DNA from: Alphaproteobacteria bacterium | GTDB taxonomy: Bacteria; Pseudomonadota; Alphaproteobacteria; CAAGCB01; CAG-977 | Direction: 5' to 3' | Assembly (NCBI GenBank): GCA_900768875.1 | Contig: CAAGEP010000016.1 | Location: 1-64,000 of the forward strand | Length of the DNA: 64,000 nt | Shown here: positions 45,295 to 53,580 of the stretch, piece by piece | How the letters are laid out: the number at the start of each line of letters is the position of its first letter | How positions within the stretch are numbered: the first letter of the stretch is position 1 | Notes under the pieces: model-generated | What the model was told of the DNA's origin: nothing | The model's database searches: none | Seen by the model: only the letters and a program-made list of their open reading frames with translations | Position numbers and translations under genes: made by a program

Positions 45295-46624
45295 GAACCA
45301 TTTCCGCTTTCAGCGTTGCGGCGGACGTTTCGACGATTCGCAGGGGAACGATTTTATTCAAAAACGAATCGTCGGCGGCAACGACAACGTTTTGCATTTG
45401 CGGCGTATGCCCCAACAGAGTGCCTGCCTTATGCCCCTTTGAATCCAGCAAAACATCGACCGTGCGTCCCAAAAACTTGGCATTGAACGCCGCATGCTGT
45501 TCCAGCAAAAGGGCTTGCAGACGTTCCAGCCGTTCGCCTTTGACCGCTTCGTCGATTTGATTTTTCATCGCGGCGGCGGGCGTTCCGGGACGCGCGCTGT
45601 ATTTGAACGAATAGGATTGCGCGTAGTTTACGCGGCGCACCAAATCCATGGTTTGCAGGAAATCTTCCTCCGTTTCTTCGGGAAAGCCGACGATGAAATC
45701 GGACGACAAGGCGATTTCGGGACACGCCGCGCGCAGTTTTTCGACGACCGCTTCGTATTCGGCACAGGTGTAGCGGCGGTTCATCTTTTTCAAAATCCTG
45801 TCCGACCCCGATTGAACGGGCAAATGCAGGTACGGCATTACTTTGGGAATGTCGCGGTGCATCGCAATCATATCATCCGTAAAATCGGACGGATAGGACG
45901 TTACGTAACGAATGCGCTCAATCCCGTCGATTTCTGCGATTTTGGCAATCAAGCGGCTTAAATCCGACGGCTGTCCGTTTTCGCCCGAACCGTGCCAAGC
46001 GTTGACATTCTGCCCCAACAGCATCAAATCCTTTGTTCCCGACGCCGCCAGCTGACGGGCTTCGGCGACGATTTCAGCCAGAGGGCGCGAATATTCCGCC
46101 CCGCGCGTATACGGCACGACGCAATAAGAGCAAAAACGGTCGCACCCTTCTTGAATCGCCAGAAAAGACGACACGCCCGTCGAACGGGTTTCGGGCAAAG
46201 AATCGAATTTCGATTCGGCGGGGAATTCCACGTCGATAATGCGTTTTTGCGTATGACGCTGCAGCTTCATCAGCATTTCGGGCAAACGGTGATAAGTTTG
46301 CGGTCCCAAAGCAATATCGACGAATTTCGCGCGGTTCATAAATTCGGCGGATTCCGCCTGCACCACACAGCCCGCGACGATTAAAATCAAATCGCGGCCT
46401 TCGGCTTTTCGTTTTTCCTTCAACGGCTTGAACCGTCCCAATTCGGAAAAGATTTTCTCCGACGCTTTTTCGCGAATGTGGCAAGTGTTGAAGATAATCA
46501 TATCCGCATCGTCGGGGGTGTCGGTTTCTTCGTATCCCAATCCGCGCAAAATATCGACCATGCGGGCGGAATCGTACACGTTCATCTGACAGCCGAACGT
46601 TTTTACAAACAGTTTTTTGGTCAC
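45287..46624 (-). CDS. miaB: tRNA-2-methylthio-N6-dimethylallyladenosine synthase
   Basis: 445 residues. Radical-SAM methylthiotransferase for A37 of tRNA. N-terminal UPF0004 cysteines in FGCQMNVYDS, NTCHIREKA and VAGCVVQAE; radical-SAM cysteines in CDRFCSYC. A C-terminal TRAM domain is present. ATG at 46624. It follows the Sel1 gene by 13 nt. Confidence 0.96.
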   Translation of the reverse strand: MTKKLFVKTFGCQMNVYDSARMVDILRGLGYEETDTPDDADMIIFNTCHIREKASEKIFSELGRFKPLKEKRKAEGRDLILIVAGCVVQAESAEFMNRAKFVDIALGPQTYHRLPEMLMKLQRHTQKRIIDVEFPAESKFDSLPETRSTGVSSFLAIQEGCDRFCSYCVVPYTRGAEYSRPLAEIVAEARQLAASGTKDLMLLGQNVNAWHGSGENGQPSDLSRLIAKIAEIDGIERIRYVTSYPSDFTDDMIAMHRDIPKVMPYLHLPVQSGSDRILKKMNRRYTCAEYEAVVEKLRAACPEIALSSDFIVGFPEETEEDFLQTMDLVRRVNYAQSYSFKYSARPGTPAAAMKNQIDEAVKGERLERLQALLLEQHAAFNAKFLGRTVDVLLDSKGHKAGTLLGHTPQMQNVVVAADDSFLNKIVPLRIVETSAATLKAEMVLA

Positions 46625-46637
46625 TTTACAATCCGAT

Positions 46638-47387
46638 TCAGTTCAACGAGGAACGCTGCGCGTCCATCAGAGTTTTCAACTTTTCCAAAACCATCGCCCT
46701 TTTGACGTTAAAGTTCTTTTCGGTCAAAACGGCGGGCTTTAAAAAAGGCTGAGCTTCTTTCATTTCTTCGGGCGACAGTTTGAGGTCGGGCTTGACGTTT
46801 TGCAAAAACTCCTTCAGCGAGTTTTCATCCCGTTCATTCAAAAACTCCCGCCCTGCGGAAATCAGTTTTTCATGCTGGAACGCCGCCACTTCCGCATAGG
46901 AAACGGGTAATTTTTTAAAGACGGGCAACGACGCTTCGTCGGGAACGGCAATTTGGTTGATTTTTGAAAACACCTGCGCCGCCACGGGATCGGATGAAAC
47001 GCCCGCAGGGTAAAACCAACGCAAAGCCGCGGGTTCCTGTGCTAAATACAGCCACTTATGCGCCATTTTCAAATTTTTGGCCAACCCTTCGCCCCGCCAA
47101 TACAACAACCCCAGCTTGACTTGCGCGGGGGCGTATCCGTTGCGCGCGCTCATTGAAAAATAAAGGGCGGCGCGGCGGAAATCGGGCTTTTTCAGACCTT
47201 CGCCCTTATAAAACAGACTGCCCAGCTTGTACTGAGCTTCCGCGTCGTTTTCCTCTTCCGCGCAATACATGTATTGCATGATGGCGATATTCATGCGTCC
47301 CGACCGTTCGGCCTGTTCCGCCCAATCGCAAGCAGCGTGCGCCGTTGAAATCAGCGATAAAAACAAGGGCAAAACCAAACGCAACAT
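46638..47387 (-). CDS. Sel1-repeat exported protein
   Basis: 249 residues. ATG at 47387 opens a signal peptide ending STAHA; the longer reading is unlikely. Two Sel1-like repeats lie at about 50-120 (DAEAQYKLGSLFYKGEGLKK and APAQVKLGLLYWRGEGLAK). The rest is charged and helical. Sel1 repeats mediate periplasmic protein contacts. Upstream of miaB and probably cotranscribed. Confidence 0.8.
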   Translation of the reverse strand: MLRLVLPLFLSLISTAHAACDWAEQAERSGRMNIAIMQYMYCAEEENDAEAQYKLGSLFYKGEGLKKPDFRRAALYFSMSARNGYAPAQVKLGLLYWRGEGLAKNLKMAHKWLYLAQEPAALRWFYPAGVSSDPVAAQVFSKINQIAVPDEASLPVFKKLPVSYAEVAAFQHEKLISAGREFLNERDENSLKEFLQNVKPDLKLSPEEMKEAQPFLKPAVLTEKNFNVKRAMVLEKLKTLMDAQRSSLN

Positions 47388-47478
47388 AAGGCAAACTCCA
47401 CGGCTCAATCGGGAAAAACGCTGTTGAAAGGATAGCACCGTTTTATCCCGATTGCCAAGTCTTTAATCGACAAAAGGC

Positions 47479-47805
47479 TTATTCTTCGCCTTTTTCGACG
47501 TTGTCGATGACTTCCGCCATATCGTGGTGGTCGTCGCCCAGATCGGACGCGTCTTCCATCAATTCCAATTCGTCATCGGTTTCGGCGGTGAAATCGGCGT
47601 CATCGGCGGTCAAATCGATGTCTTCCTGAACCTTGCGTCCGCCGCGTTTGGCTTTGCCCGCGTTTTGCGCCTGCAGACGCAGGAATTCGTCGACCGACCA
47701 GCTTTCGCCGCAGTGCGGACATTTAATCGGGTCTTTGCACAAATCATAGAAATGTTCGCCGCAAGACAGGCAGATACGCTTTGTTCCCCATTCCGGTTTT
47801 GACAT
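47479..47805 (-). CDS. FYDLN_acid/TIGR02300 zinc-ribbon protein
   Basis: 108 residues. Conserved start EWGTKRICLSCG, then HFYDL and CPHCG give a zinc-ribbon pair, followed by an acidic Asp/Glu-rich tail. This family is largely alphaproteobacterial and its role is unknown. Divergent from aroA. Confidence 0.88.
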   Translation of the reverse strand: MSKPEWGTKRICLSCGEHFYDLCKDPIKCPHCGESWSVDEFLRLQAQNAGKAKRGGRKVQEDIDLTADDADFTAETDDELELMEDASDLGDDHHDMAEVIDNVEKGEE

Positions 47806-47891
47806 AACAGCTCTCCATCGTTAAAAAAATTGGTTTTGGGAAATTTGATATGCTAAGCTTGCCTTTGTCAAACAAAAAAAGAGATTTTTTC

Positions 47892-49223
47892 ATGAAAACG
47901 GTTTCCAATCGGTCAAAAGGGCTTTTCGGCACATTCGCGACGCCGGGTGACAAATCGCTGTCCCACCGCGCTTTGATGCTGGGCGGACTGGCGAAAGGCT
48001 CTACGAAAATCAAGGGTTTGCTGGAAAGCGGCGACGTTATGGCGACCTTGTCCGCCATGCGCAAACTGGGGGCGGACATTGAAAAGCTCCCCGACGGAAC
48101 ATGGACGGTCGCGGGCGTCGATTCCGGCTTGCGCGCGCCCGATTCCGTTTTGGACATGGGCAACGCGGGCACGGGAACGCGGCTGTTGGCGGGACTGGTC
48201 TGCACTCACCCGTTTGAAACGCGCTTTACGGGCGACGCCAGCCTTTGTTCCCGCCCGATGAACCGCATCACGCTTCCTTTGGCGCAAACGGGGGCGCGGT
48301 TTGAAACGGCGCAGGGCGGGACTTTGCCCATGACCGTCATCGGCGCGAAAGCCCCCAAGCCGATTACCTATCGCCTGCCCGTCGCGTCGGCTCAAGTCAA
48401 GTCTGCCGTTTTGCTGGCGGGACTGAACATCGACGGCGCCACGACCGTCATCGAACCCGCCGACTTGAAAAGCCGCGATCACACCGAACGCATGCTGCGC
48501 GGATTCGGCGCGGCTTTGGATATTGCCGAAGATTCGGACGGCGCGCGCATCCTCACCGTTCACGGCAAAGCCCCTTTGACGGCGTGCGACTTGACCGTTC
48601 CCGCCGACATATCGTCCGCCGCTTTTCCGATTGTCGCCGCTTTGATTACCCCCGATTCGGAGCTTTTCCTGCCCGACATCGGAATCAATCCGCTCAGAAG
48701 CGGCATTTTGACGGCTCTGAAAGCCATGGGGGCGGACATTACGCTTGAAAACAGCCGAATCGCCGCGGGAGAACCCGTCGCGGACATTCGCGTCAAATCG
48801 TCCGAACTGCACGGCGTCGATTTGCCCGCTTCGCTTGCGCCGTCGATGATTGACGAATACCCGATTCTGGCAATCGCCGCCGCTTTTGCCGACGGAAAAA
48901 CGACCTTGCGCGGGGTGTCGGAGCTGAAAGTCAAAGAAAGCAACCGATTCGACGCGATTTTAAACGGACTGAAAGCGAACGGAGTCGCTTGCTCCGCCCT
49001 TGGCAACGACATAGAAATCAAGACGACGGGAAAAAAACCTTGCGGCGGGGGACTGATTGAGGCAAAACTGGATCACAGAATTGCCATGTCCTTTTTGGTA
49101 ATGGGCATGGCGGCGGAAAACCCCGTGGCGGTGGACGACATATCGTCGATTGCGACCAGTTTTCCGAACTTTATCGAACTGATGAACAAATCGGGAGCAA
49201 ACATTCATGATTATCGCGATTGA
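47892..49223 (+). CDS. aroA: 3-phosphoshikimate 1-carboxyvinyltransferase (EPSP synthase)
   Basis: 443 residues. Sixth shikimate step. ATG at 47892. Substrate residues: KSLSHRALML at the N-terminus, MGNAGTGTRLL loop, and LKVKESNRFD. The loop carries glycine where glyphosate-tolerant class II enzymes often have alanine, so no tolerance can be inferred. The stop lies after the start of cmk (17 nt overlap). aroA-cmk-rpsA is a common alphaproteobacterial order. Confidence 0.95.
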   Translation: MKTVSNRSKGLFGTFATPGDKSLSHRALMLGGLAKGSTKIKGLLESGDVMATLSAMRKLGADIEKLPDGTWTVAGVDSGLRAPDSVLDMGNAGTGTRLLAGLVCTHPFETRFTGDASLCSRPMNRITLPLAQTGARFETAQGGTLPMTVIGAKAPKPITYRLPVASAQVKSAVLLAGLNIDGATTVIEPADLKSRDHTERMLRGFGAALDIAEDSDGARILTVHGKAPLTACDLTVPADISSAAFPIVAALITPDSELFLPDIGINPLRSGILTALKAMGADITLENSRIAAGEPVADIRVKSSELHGVDLPASLAPSMIDEYPILAIAAAFADGKTTLRGVSELKVKESNRFDAILNGLKANGVACSALGNDIEIKTTGKKPCGGGLIEAKLDHRIAMSFLVMGMAAENPVAVDDISSIATSFPNFIELMNKSGANIHDYRD

Positions 49224-49866
49224 CGGACCGGCGGCGGCGGGCAAAGGCACGCTGGCGCAGAATCTGGCCAAACATTTCAACTACGCTTTTCTGGACACGG
49301 GCAGACTGTACCGCGCCGTCGGATACGCCATTTTGCAGGCGAACGAAAATCCGTCGGATGAAGCCGCCGCGACCAAAGCCGCCAAAGCGTTCGCCCCGAA
49401 AAGCATCAACGCCGTTTTGAAAAACCCCGCTCTGCGCGACGAAGCGACAGGCAACGCGGCGTCCAAAGTCGCCGTCATTCCCGCCGTGCGCGCGGCTTTG
49501 CTGGACTTGCAGCGCGATTTCGCCGCGCACCCGTTTTTCGAGGACGGCACCCCCGCCAAAGGCGCGGTGCTGGACGGACGCGACATCGGAACGGTCGTCT
49601 GCCCCGATGCGGACGTGAAATTCTTTGTGACCGCCAGTGCCGAAGTCCGCGCCGACCGCCGCTTCAAGGAATTGCAGGACGCGAACAAACCCGCCGACTA
49701 CGACAAGATTTTGACGGACATCAAAGAGCGCGACAAACGCGATTCCGAACGCGCGACCGCCCCCTTGAAACCCGCGGAAGACGCTTGCGTTCTGGACACG
49801 TCGAACATGAACGCCACGCAAGTGTTCCAATCCGCGCTGGACTTTATCGCGATTAACCACGAATAA
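49207..49866 (+). CDS. cmk: Cytidylate kinase
   Basis: 219 residues. Phosphorylates CMP and dCMP. P-loop GPAAAGKGTLA, the CMP-site LDTGRLYRA, and LDGRDIGTVV are present. Starts inside the end of aroA. 6 nt to the next gene. Confidence 0.95.
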   Translation: MIIAIDGPAAAGKGTLAQNLAKHFNYAFLDTGRLYRAVGYAILQANENPSDEAAATKAAKAFAPKSINAVLKNPALRDEATGNAASKVAVIPAVRAALLDLQRDFAAHPFFEDGTPAKGAVLDGRDIGTVVCPDADVKFFVTASAEVRADRRFKELQDANKPADYDKILTDIKERDKRDSERATAPLKPAEDACVLDTSNMNATQVFQSALDFIAINHE

Positions 49867-49872
49867 GCCTAT

Positions 49873-50358
49873 ATGCCCGAATGTTTCGCCCCGTCCGTCG
49901 ATTCCGCCTGCACCAAATTGATTTTGGGGTCGATGCCGGGGGTAAAATCGTTGGAACAAGCGCAGTATTACGCCCACCCGCAAAACGCGTTCTGGCGGAT
50001 TATGGCAAAGCTGTTCGGCGCGCCCTACCCGTTCGCTTCGTATGACGACAAACTGAATTTGCTCTTGTCGCACCATATTGCCTTGTGGGACGTGATTTCG
50101 ACCTGCGCCCGCGACGGCAGCTTGGATTCCGATATCCGCAACGCCGTCCCGAACGATTTTGAACGCTTTTTCAAACAATATCCGCAGATAAAGACCGTGT
50201 TTTTCAACGGGCAAAAAGCGTATGACAGCTTTATAAAAGCGTTCAAAACCGCGCCGTTCGCCGACACACTGACGCTTGTTCCCCTGCCGTCCACTTCGCC
50301 CGCCAACGCGCATTTGTCGTTCGACGACAAGTTAAGGGCGTGGAGCGTGTTGTTGTAA
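49873..50358 (+). CDS. DNA-deoxyinosine glycosylase, UDG family 6
   Basis: 161 residues. Motif GSMPGVKSLEQAQYYAHPQN with FW is the hypoxanthine-DNA glycosylase signature and LPSTSPAN matches the second motif. Removes hypoxanthine from DNA. ATG at 49873, 6 nt after cmk. An unusual passenger between cmk and rpsA, followed by a gene-free AT-rich stretch. Confidence 0.9.
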   Translation: MPECFAPSVDSACTKLILGSMPGVKSLEQAQYYAHPQNAFWRIMAKLFGAPYPFASYDDKLNLLLSHHIALWDVISTCARDGSLDSDIRNAVPNDFERFFKQYPQIKTVFFNGQKAYDSFIKAFKTAPFADTLTLVPLPSTSPANAHLSFDDKLRAWSVLL

Positions 50359-50397
50359 AAACTCAATATGTAAGCAACCCCGTGCCGCCCCGTATTT

Positions 50398-50499
50398 GTC
50401 ATCGCGAAGCCCTTTAGGGCTGTGGCGATCCATTTGCAGAATGCCAATCGCAGAGGCGGAGTCAATGGATTGCGTTGTCGCTTCGCTCCGCGCAATGAC
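50398..50499. repeat. Palindromic intergenic repeat (REP/MITE-like)
   Basis: About 102 bp with nested inverted repeats: outer GTCATCGCG and CGCAATGAC (one mismatch), inner GGCGATCCATTTG and CAATGGATTGCG, plus an internal hairpin AGCCC TTTA GGGCT. No ORF. The shape matches dispersed palindromic elements scattered in many genomes; copy number cannot be judged here. Confidence 0.65.
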
Positions 50500-50725
50500 G
50501 ATTTTGTTATGTTTTATCCGTACCGACAAAGGCTAAGATTTCCGCGTCGCAACTTCATCACTCCTCGTATTTTCAATTTTTTATTTATTTTCAATATGAT
50601 AAAAAAATATTCAAAATCACAAGGAGCAAATCGAGAAGCCACTCTCTCGCAAATGGAGTTCAGGATGTCACTTTTGCAAAGTCTTTTTTCTCAGCTTAAC
50701 AGATTCTCGATTTGCACTTTGATTG
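50500..50725. other. AT-rich intergenic stretch
   Basis: No convincing gene. It holds a 12-bp inverted repeat, GCAAATCGAGAA at 50626-50637 and its complement at 50704-50715, with 66 nt between. The base composition is clearly more AT-rich than the genes on either side. A + strand reading through it is antisense to the lipoprotein and rejected. Confidence 0.5.
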
Positions 50726-51292
50726 TCATTTGTCTTCGAACCAGCCTTTATCTTTGTTCCACGAGTAGGAATATTTTTTCCCAGAGCACTTCCCTTGTTC
50801 CACAGTATATTTTATTTTACTATACCTATATCGGCTAACAGCTTCAAAAGAAGCTACTGTACTTCTTCCGCCCATTGCTGTTTTATAAGATATAGGCTTT
50901 TGTACAATTTGCTCATTTCCTTCTATATACACATCATCTATCAGATATTTATAGTTATCAGCAATATTCTTTACATATCCCATTTGTCCTGCACATCCAT
51001 ACTGTCCTGCGAAACAAATTAACGCGTCCCTGCCGACAACTTGAACTATCTTAAATCTTCCGTATGCAGTTTCAGTTGTGCAAATATTCCCCTCTTCTCC
51101 TCCCCTCATAGAACAGATTGGTACATCTCTTCTGATTCTTTTAGGAGAGCAATCGTCCTTTAACTCAATCGTCAATCCCGCTGCATCTTTTTCTGTATCG
51201 TTAAAATACATCTTTCCCGAATCGATAATTCCTGTTTGAGCGCATCCGCACAGCAACGGCAACGCCATTAACGCGATATATTTCTTTTTCAT
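50726..51292 (-). CDS. Accessory lipoprotein, AT-rich
   Basis: 188 residues, not recognised. ATG at 51292 follows AAGGAG; signal MKKKYIALMALPLLCGC with lipobox LLCGC. The mature part has several cysteines (ICSMRG, NICTTE, LICFAGQYGC) and a basic, Tyr-rich C-terminus ending in WFEDK. The DNA is more AT-rich than its neighbours, suggesting a recent arrival. It is read behind the structured leader and terminator at 51319-51494. Confidence 0.72.
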   Translation of the reverse strand: MKKKYIALMALPLLCGCAQTGIIDSGKMYFNDTEKDAAGLTIELKDDCSPKRIRRDVPICSMRGGEEGNICTTETAYGRFKIVQVVGRDALICFAGQYGCAGQMGYVKNIADNYKYLIDDVYIEGNEQIVQKPISYKTAMGGRSTVASFEAVSRYRYSKIKYTVEQGKCSGKKYSYSWNKDKGWFEDK

Positions 51293-51318
51293 TTCCGAAA
51301 CTCCTTAAAGTCAAAAAC

Positions 51319-51343
51319 ACAAAACCCACCTGCTGCAGGTGGG
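51319..51343 (-). terminator. Intrinsic terminator upstream of the accessory lipoprotein
   Basis: Minus strand CCCACCT, loop GCAGC, AGGTGGG, then TTTTGTGTTTTT. It ends about 10 nt before the Shine-Dalgarno of the gene starting at 51292. Confidence 0.75.
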
Positions 51344-51352
51344 CGGAGTGTT

Positions 51353-51494
51353 CAGAAACCGTTCAATAGCAAAGACGGCTCGACGTTTTTCGCGCATAGC
51401 CTTATAGACGCCGACACCCGCCCTTGGGCAGAAATCGGCGTATAATTTTTCAGTCGCCATACACATATGCGACCACTATTGAAAAGGGTTTCTG
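51353..51494 (-). promoter_or_regulatory. Second structured leader RNA or 6S-like RNA
   Basis: No gene here. Minus-strand folding gives a long-range closing stem of two 8-bp helices (51353-51360 with 51487-51494, and 51362-51369 with 51476-51483). Inside are three hairpins: 51453-51473, 51408-51414/51435-51441 (7 bp with a nested GCCC/GGGC), and 51377-51380/51398-51401. The terminator follows. Segment 51418-51423 can pair with 51341-51346 just before the terminator (6 bp plus one wobble). The size, about 142 nt, also suits a 6S RNA. No -35/-10 is convincing for its start. Confidence 0.5.
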
Positions 51495-51579
51495 ACGCCC
51501 TGCTCCCGTTTTCGGGAACAAAAAAAAGCTTATCAAACTTCCGCTTAAAAGAAAAGCGTTTCTTTTCCGTCGAAAACCC

Positions 51580-51608
51580 TTGCAAAACAGCCCGTTTTCG
51601 TGTATACA
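51580..51608 (+). promoter_or_regulatory. Predicted promoter of rpsA
   Basis: TTGCAA, 17 nt, TATACA, about 100 nt before the ATG of rpsA. Confidence 0.5.
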
Positions 51609-51706
51609 GAGCGCGAAACCGCAAGGCACGGGCGGCTTCGTTGTTTTTATGTGCAGACCTTCGGATACAACCGAATGGCAAGTAAAGTCTTAAAGGAAGT
51701 TTTTTA

Positions 51707-53410
51707 ATGGCAACAAAAAATACAGCCGCCGAAATCCCGGCTATGAAAGAAAACTTTGCCGAACTGTTCAACGAAATGTTCGGTGAAGACAAAGGATTGG
51801 AAGGTTCCGTCGTCAAAGGAACCATCGTCGCTTTGTCCGACGATTTTGCGACAATCGACGTCGGTTTGAAATCCGAAGGTCGCATCGCGCGCCGCGAATT
51901 CGGCTTTAACGCCGAAATGAAAGTCGGCGATCAGGTCGATGTCTTTATCGACCGCTACGAAGACAAAGACGGCATGGTCGTCCTGTCCCGTGAAAAAGCC
52001 CGCCGCGAAGAAGCTTGGAACGAACTGGAAAAAGCCCAAGCCAACGGCGAACGCGTTACCGGCGTTATCTTCGGTCGCGTCAAAGGCGGCTTTACGGTCG
52101 ATCTGTCGGGCGCTATCGCGTTCCTGCCGGGTTCGCAGGTTGACATTCGCCCCGTCCGCGACGTCGGACCTTTGATGGGCACTCCGCAGCCGTTCCAGAT
52201 TTTGAAAATGGACCGCGCCCGCGGCAATATCGTTGTTTCCCGCCGCGCCGTTTTGGAAGAAACCCGCGTCGAACAGCGTTCCGAACTGATTAAAAACCTG
52301 TCCGAAGGTCAGATTTTGGACGGCGTTGTCAAAAACATCACCGACTACGGCGCATTCATCGACTTGGGCGGCGTTGACGGCTTGCTGCACGTGACCGACA
52401 TTGCTTGGAAACGCATCAACCACCCGTCCGAAGCGTTGACCATCGGTCAGCCCGTCAAAGTCCAGATTATCCGCTTCAACCCCGAAACCCAGCGTATTTC
52501 CTTGGGTATGAAACAGTTGGAAGCCGATCCTTGGGCGAACGTCGAACAGAAATACCCTGTCGGAACGAAGCTGATGGGTCGCGTGACCAACATCACCGAC
52601 TACGGTGCGTTCATTGAACTGGAACAGGGCGTCGAAGGTCTGGTCCACGTTTCCGAAATGAGCTGGACGAAGAAAAACACCCACCCGGGCAAGATCATCT
52701 CCACCTCGCAGGAAGTCGAAGTTCAGGTTCTGGAAGTCGATCCGCAGAAACGCCGCATTTCTTTGGGCTTGAAACAATGCATGCCCAATCCGTGGGCGGC
52801 TTTTGCCGAAAAACACCCCGTCGGTTCCGTGATTGAAGGCGAAATCCGCAACATCACCGAATTCGGCTTGTTCGTCGGATTGGACGGCGACATCGACGGC
52901 ATGGTTCACCTGTCCGACCTGTCTTGGGACAAGAGCGGCGAAGAAGCCGTCAAAGACTACAAGAAAGGCGATGTCATCAAAGCCAAAGTTTTGGATGTCG
53001 ATGTTGAAAAAGAACGCATTTCTTTGGGCGTCAAACAGCTGAGCGCCGACCCGTTTGAAGGCGTCGCGCAGGATGTCAAGAAAGGCGCCGTCGTCACCGC
53101 CGTCGTTACCGCGGTCACCGAAACGGGCGTTGAAGTCGATCTGAACGGACTGAAAGGCTTTATCCGTAAAGCCGACCTGTCCCGCGACCGCTCCGAACAG
53201 CGTCCGGAACGCTTTGCCGTCGGCGACAAGGTTGACGCGAAAGTCACATCGATTGACGCAAAGACCCGCAAAGTGTCCCTGTCCATCAAAGCGCGCGAAA
53301 TCGACGAAGAAAAAGAAGCTTTGTCGGAATTCGGTTCGACCGATTCGGGTGCTTCCTTGGGCGACATTTTGGGCGCCGCCATTGCGAAAAAAGAAGCCGA
53401 AAAGAAATAA
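51707..53410 (+). CDS. rpsA: 30S ribosomal protein S1
   Basis: 567 residues, six S1 RNA-binding repeats, as usual in Proteobacteria. Repeats recur with motifs like ITDYGAFIDLGG, ITDYGAFIELEQG and ITEFGLFVGLDG. Brings mRNA to the 30S subunit. ATG follows AAGGAAG. Terminated at 53436-53458. A long minus-strand frame across it is a shadow. Confidence 0.97.
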   Translation: MATKNTAAEIPAMKENFAELFNEMFGEDKGLEGSVVKGTIVALSDDFATIDVGLKSEGRIARREFGFNAEMKVGDQVDVFIDRYEDKDGMVVLSREKARREEAWNELEKAQANGERVTGVIFGRVKGGFTVDLSGAIAFLPGSQVDIRPVRDVGPLMGTPQPFQILKMDRARGNIVVSRRAVLEETRVEQRSELIKNLSEGQILDGVVKNITDYGAFIDLGGVDGLLHVTDIAWKRINHPSEALTIGQPVKVQIIRFNPETQRISLGMKQLEADPWANVEQKYPVGTKLMGRVTNITDYGAFIELEQGVEGLVHVSEMSWTKKNTHPGKIISTSQEVEVQVLEVDPQKRRISLGLKQCMPNPWAAFAEKHPVGSVIEGEIRNITEFGLFVGLDGDIDGMVHLSDLSWDKSGEEAVKDYKKGDVIKAKVLDVDVEKERISLGVKQLSADPFEGVAQDVKKGAVVTAVVTAVTETGVEVDLNGLKGFIRKADLSRDRSEQRPERFAVGDKVDAKVTSIDAKTRKVSLSIKAREIDEEKEALSEFGSTDSGASLGDILGAAIAKKEAEKK

Positions 53411-53435
53411 TTTCGACTGTATCCCAAACGAAAAA

Positions 53436-53458
53436 GCCCGCAATTTGCGGGCTTTTTT
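53436..53458 (+). terminator. Intrinsic terminator after rpsA
   Basis: GCCCGCA, ATT, TGCGGGC then TTTTTT. Confidence 0.88.
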
Positions 53459-53472
53459 ATATGTTTTTTCGG

Positions 53473-53515
53473 TTTTGCCACATTCGCCACAATTTCACCA
53501 TAATTTTGCCACATT
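53473..53515 (+). promoter_or_regulatory. Promoter region with 12-bp direct repeats, cysteine-rich gene
   Basis: TTGCCA, 18 nt, CATAAT (53475-53504). TTTTGCCACATT occurs at 53473-53484 and again at 53504-53515, 31 nt apart (about three helical turns). A further GCCAC lies between. The layout suggests an operator. The start codon is at 53581. Confidence 0.4.
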
Positions 53516-53580
53516 TGAATGATACATTGAAAATGGATTTAAGTGTTTAACGGTCACGGTTATCATGAAGGGGTAAAATT

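Noticed and set aside
47892..49223. Glyphosate-tolerant EPSP synthase
   Set aside because: The glycine of the NAGTG loop is intact, so tolerance cannot be claimed from sequence.
50422..50838. A + strand 138-codon frame from the repeat into the lipoprotein region
   Set aside because: Begins inside the palindromic repeat, is antisense to a lipoprotein with a clear signal sequence, and has no domain.
51704..53443. A 579-codon minus-strand open frame across rpsA
   Set aside because: It mirrors S1 repeats on the opposite strand; strong codon bias keeps the antisense open. No start signal and no recognisable domain.
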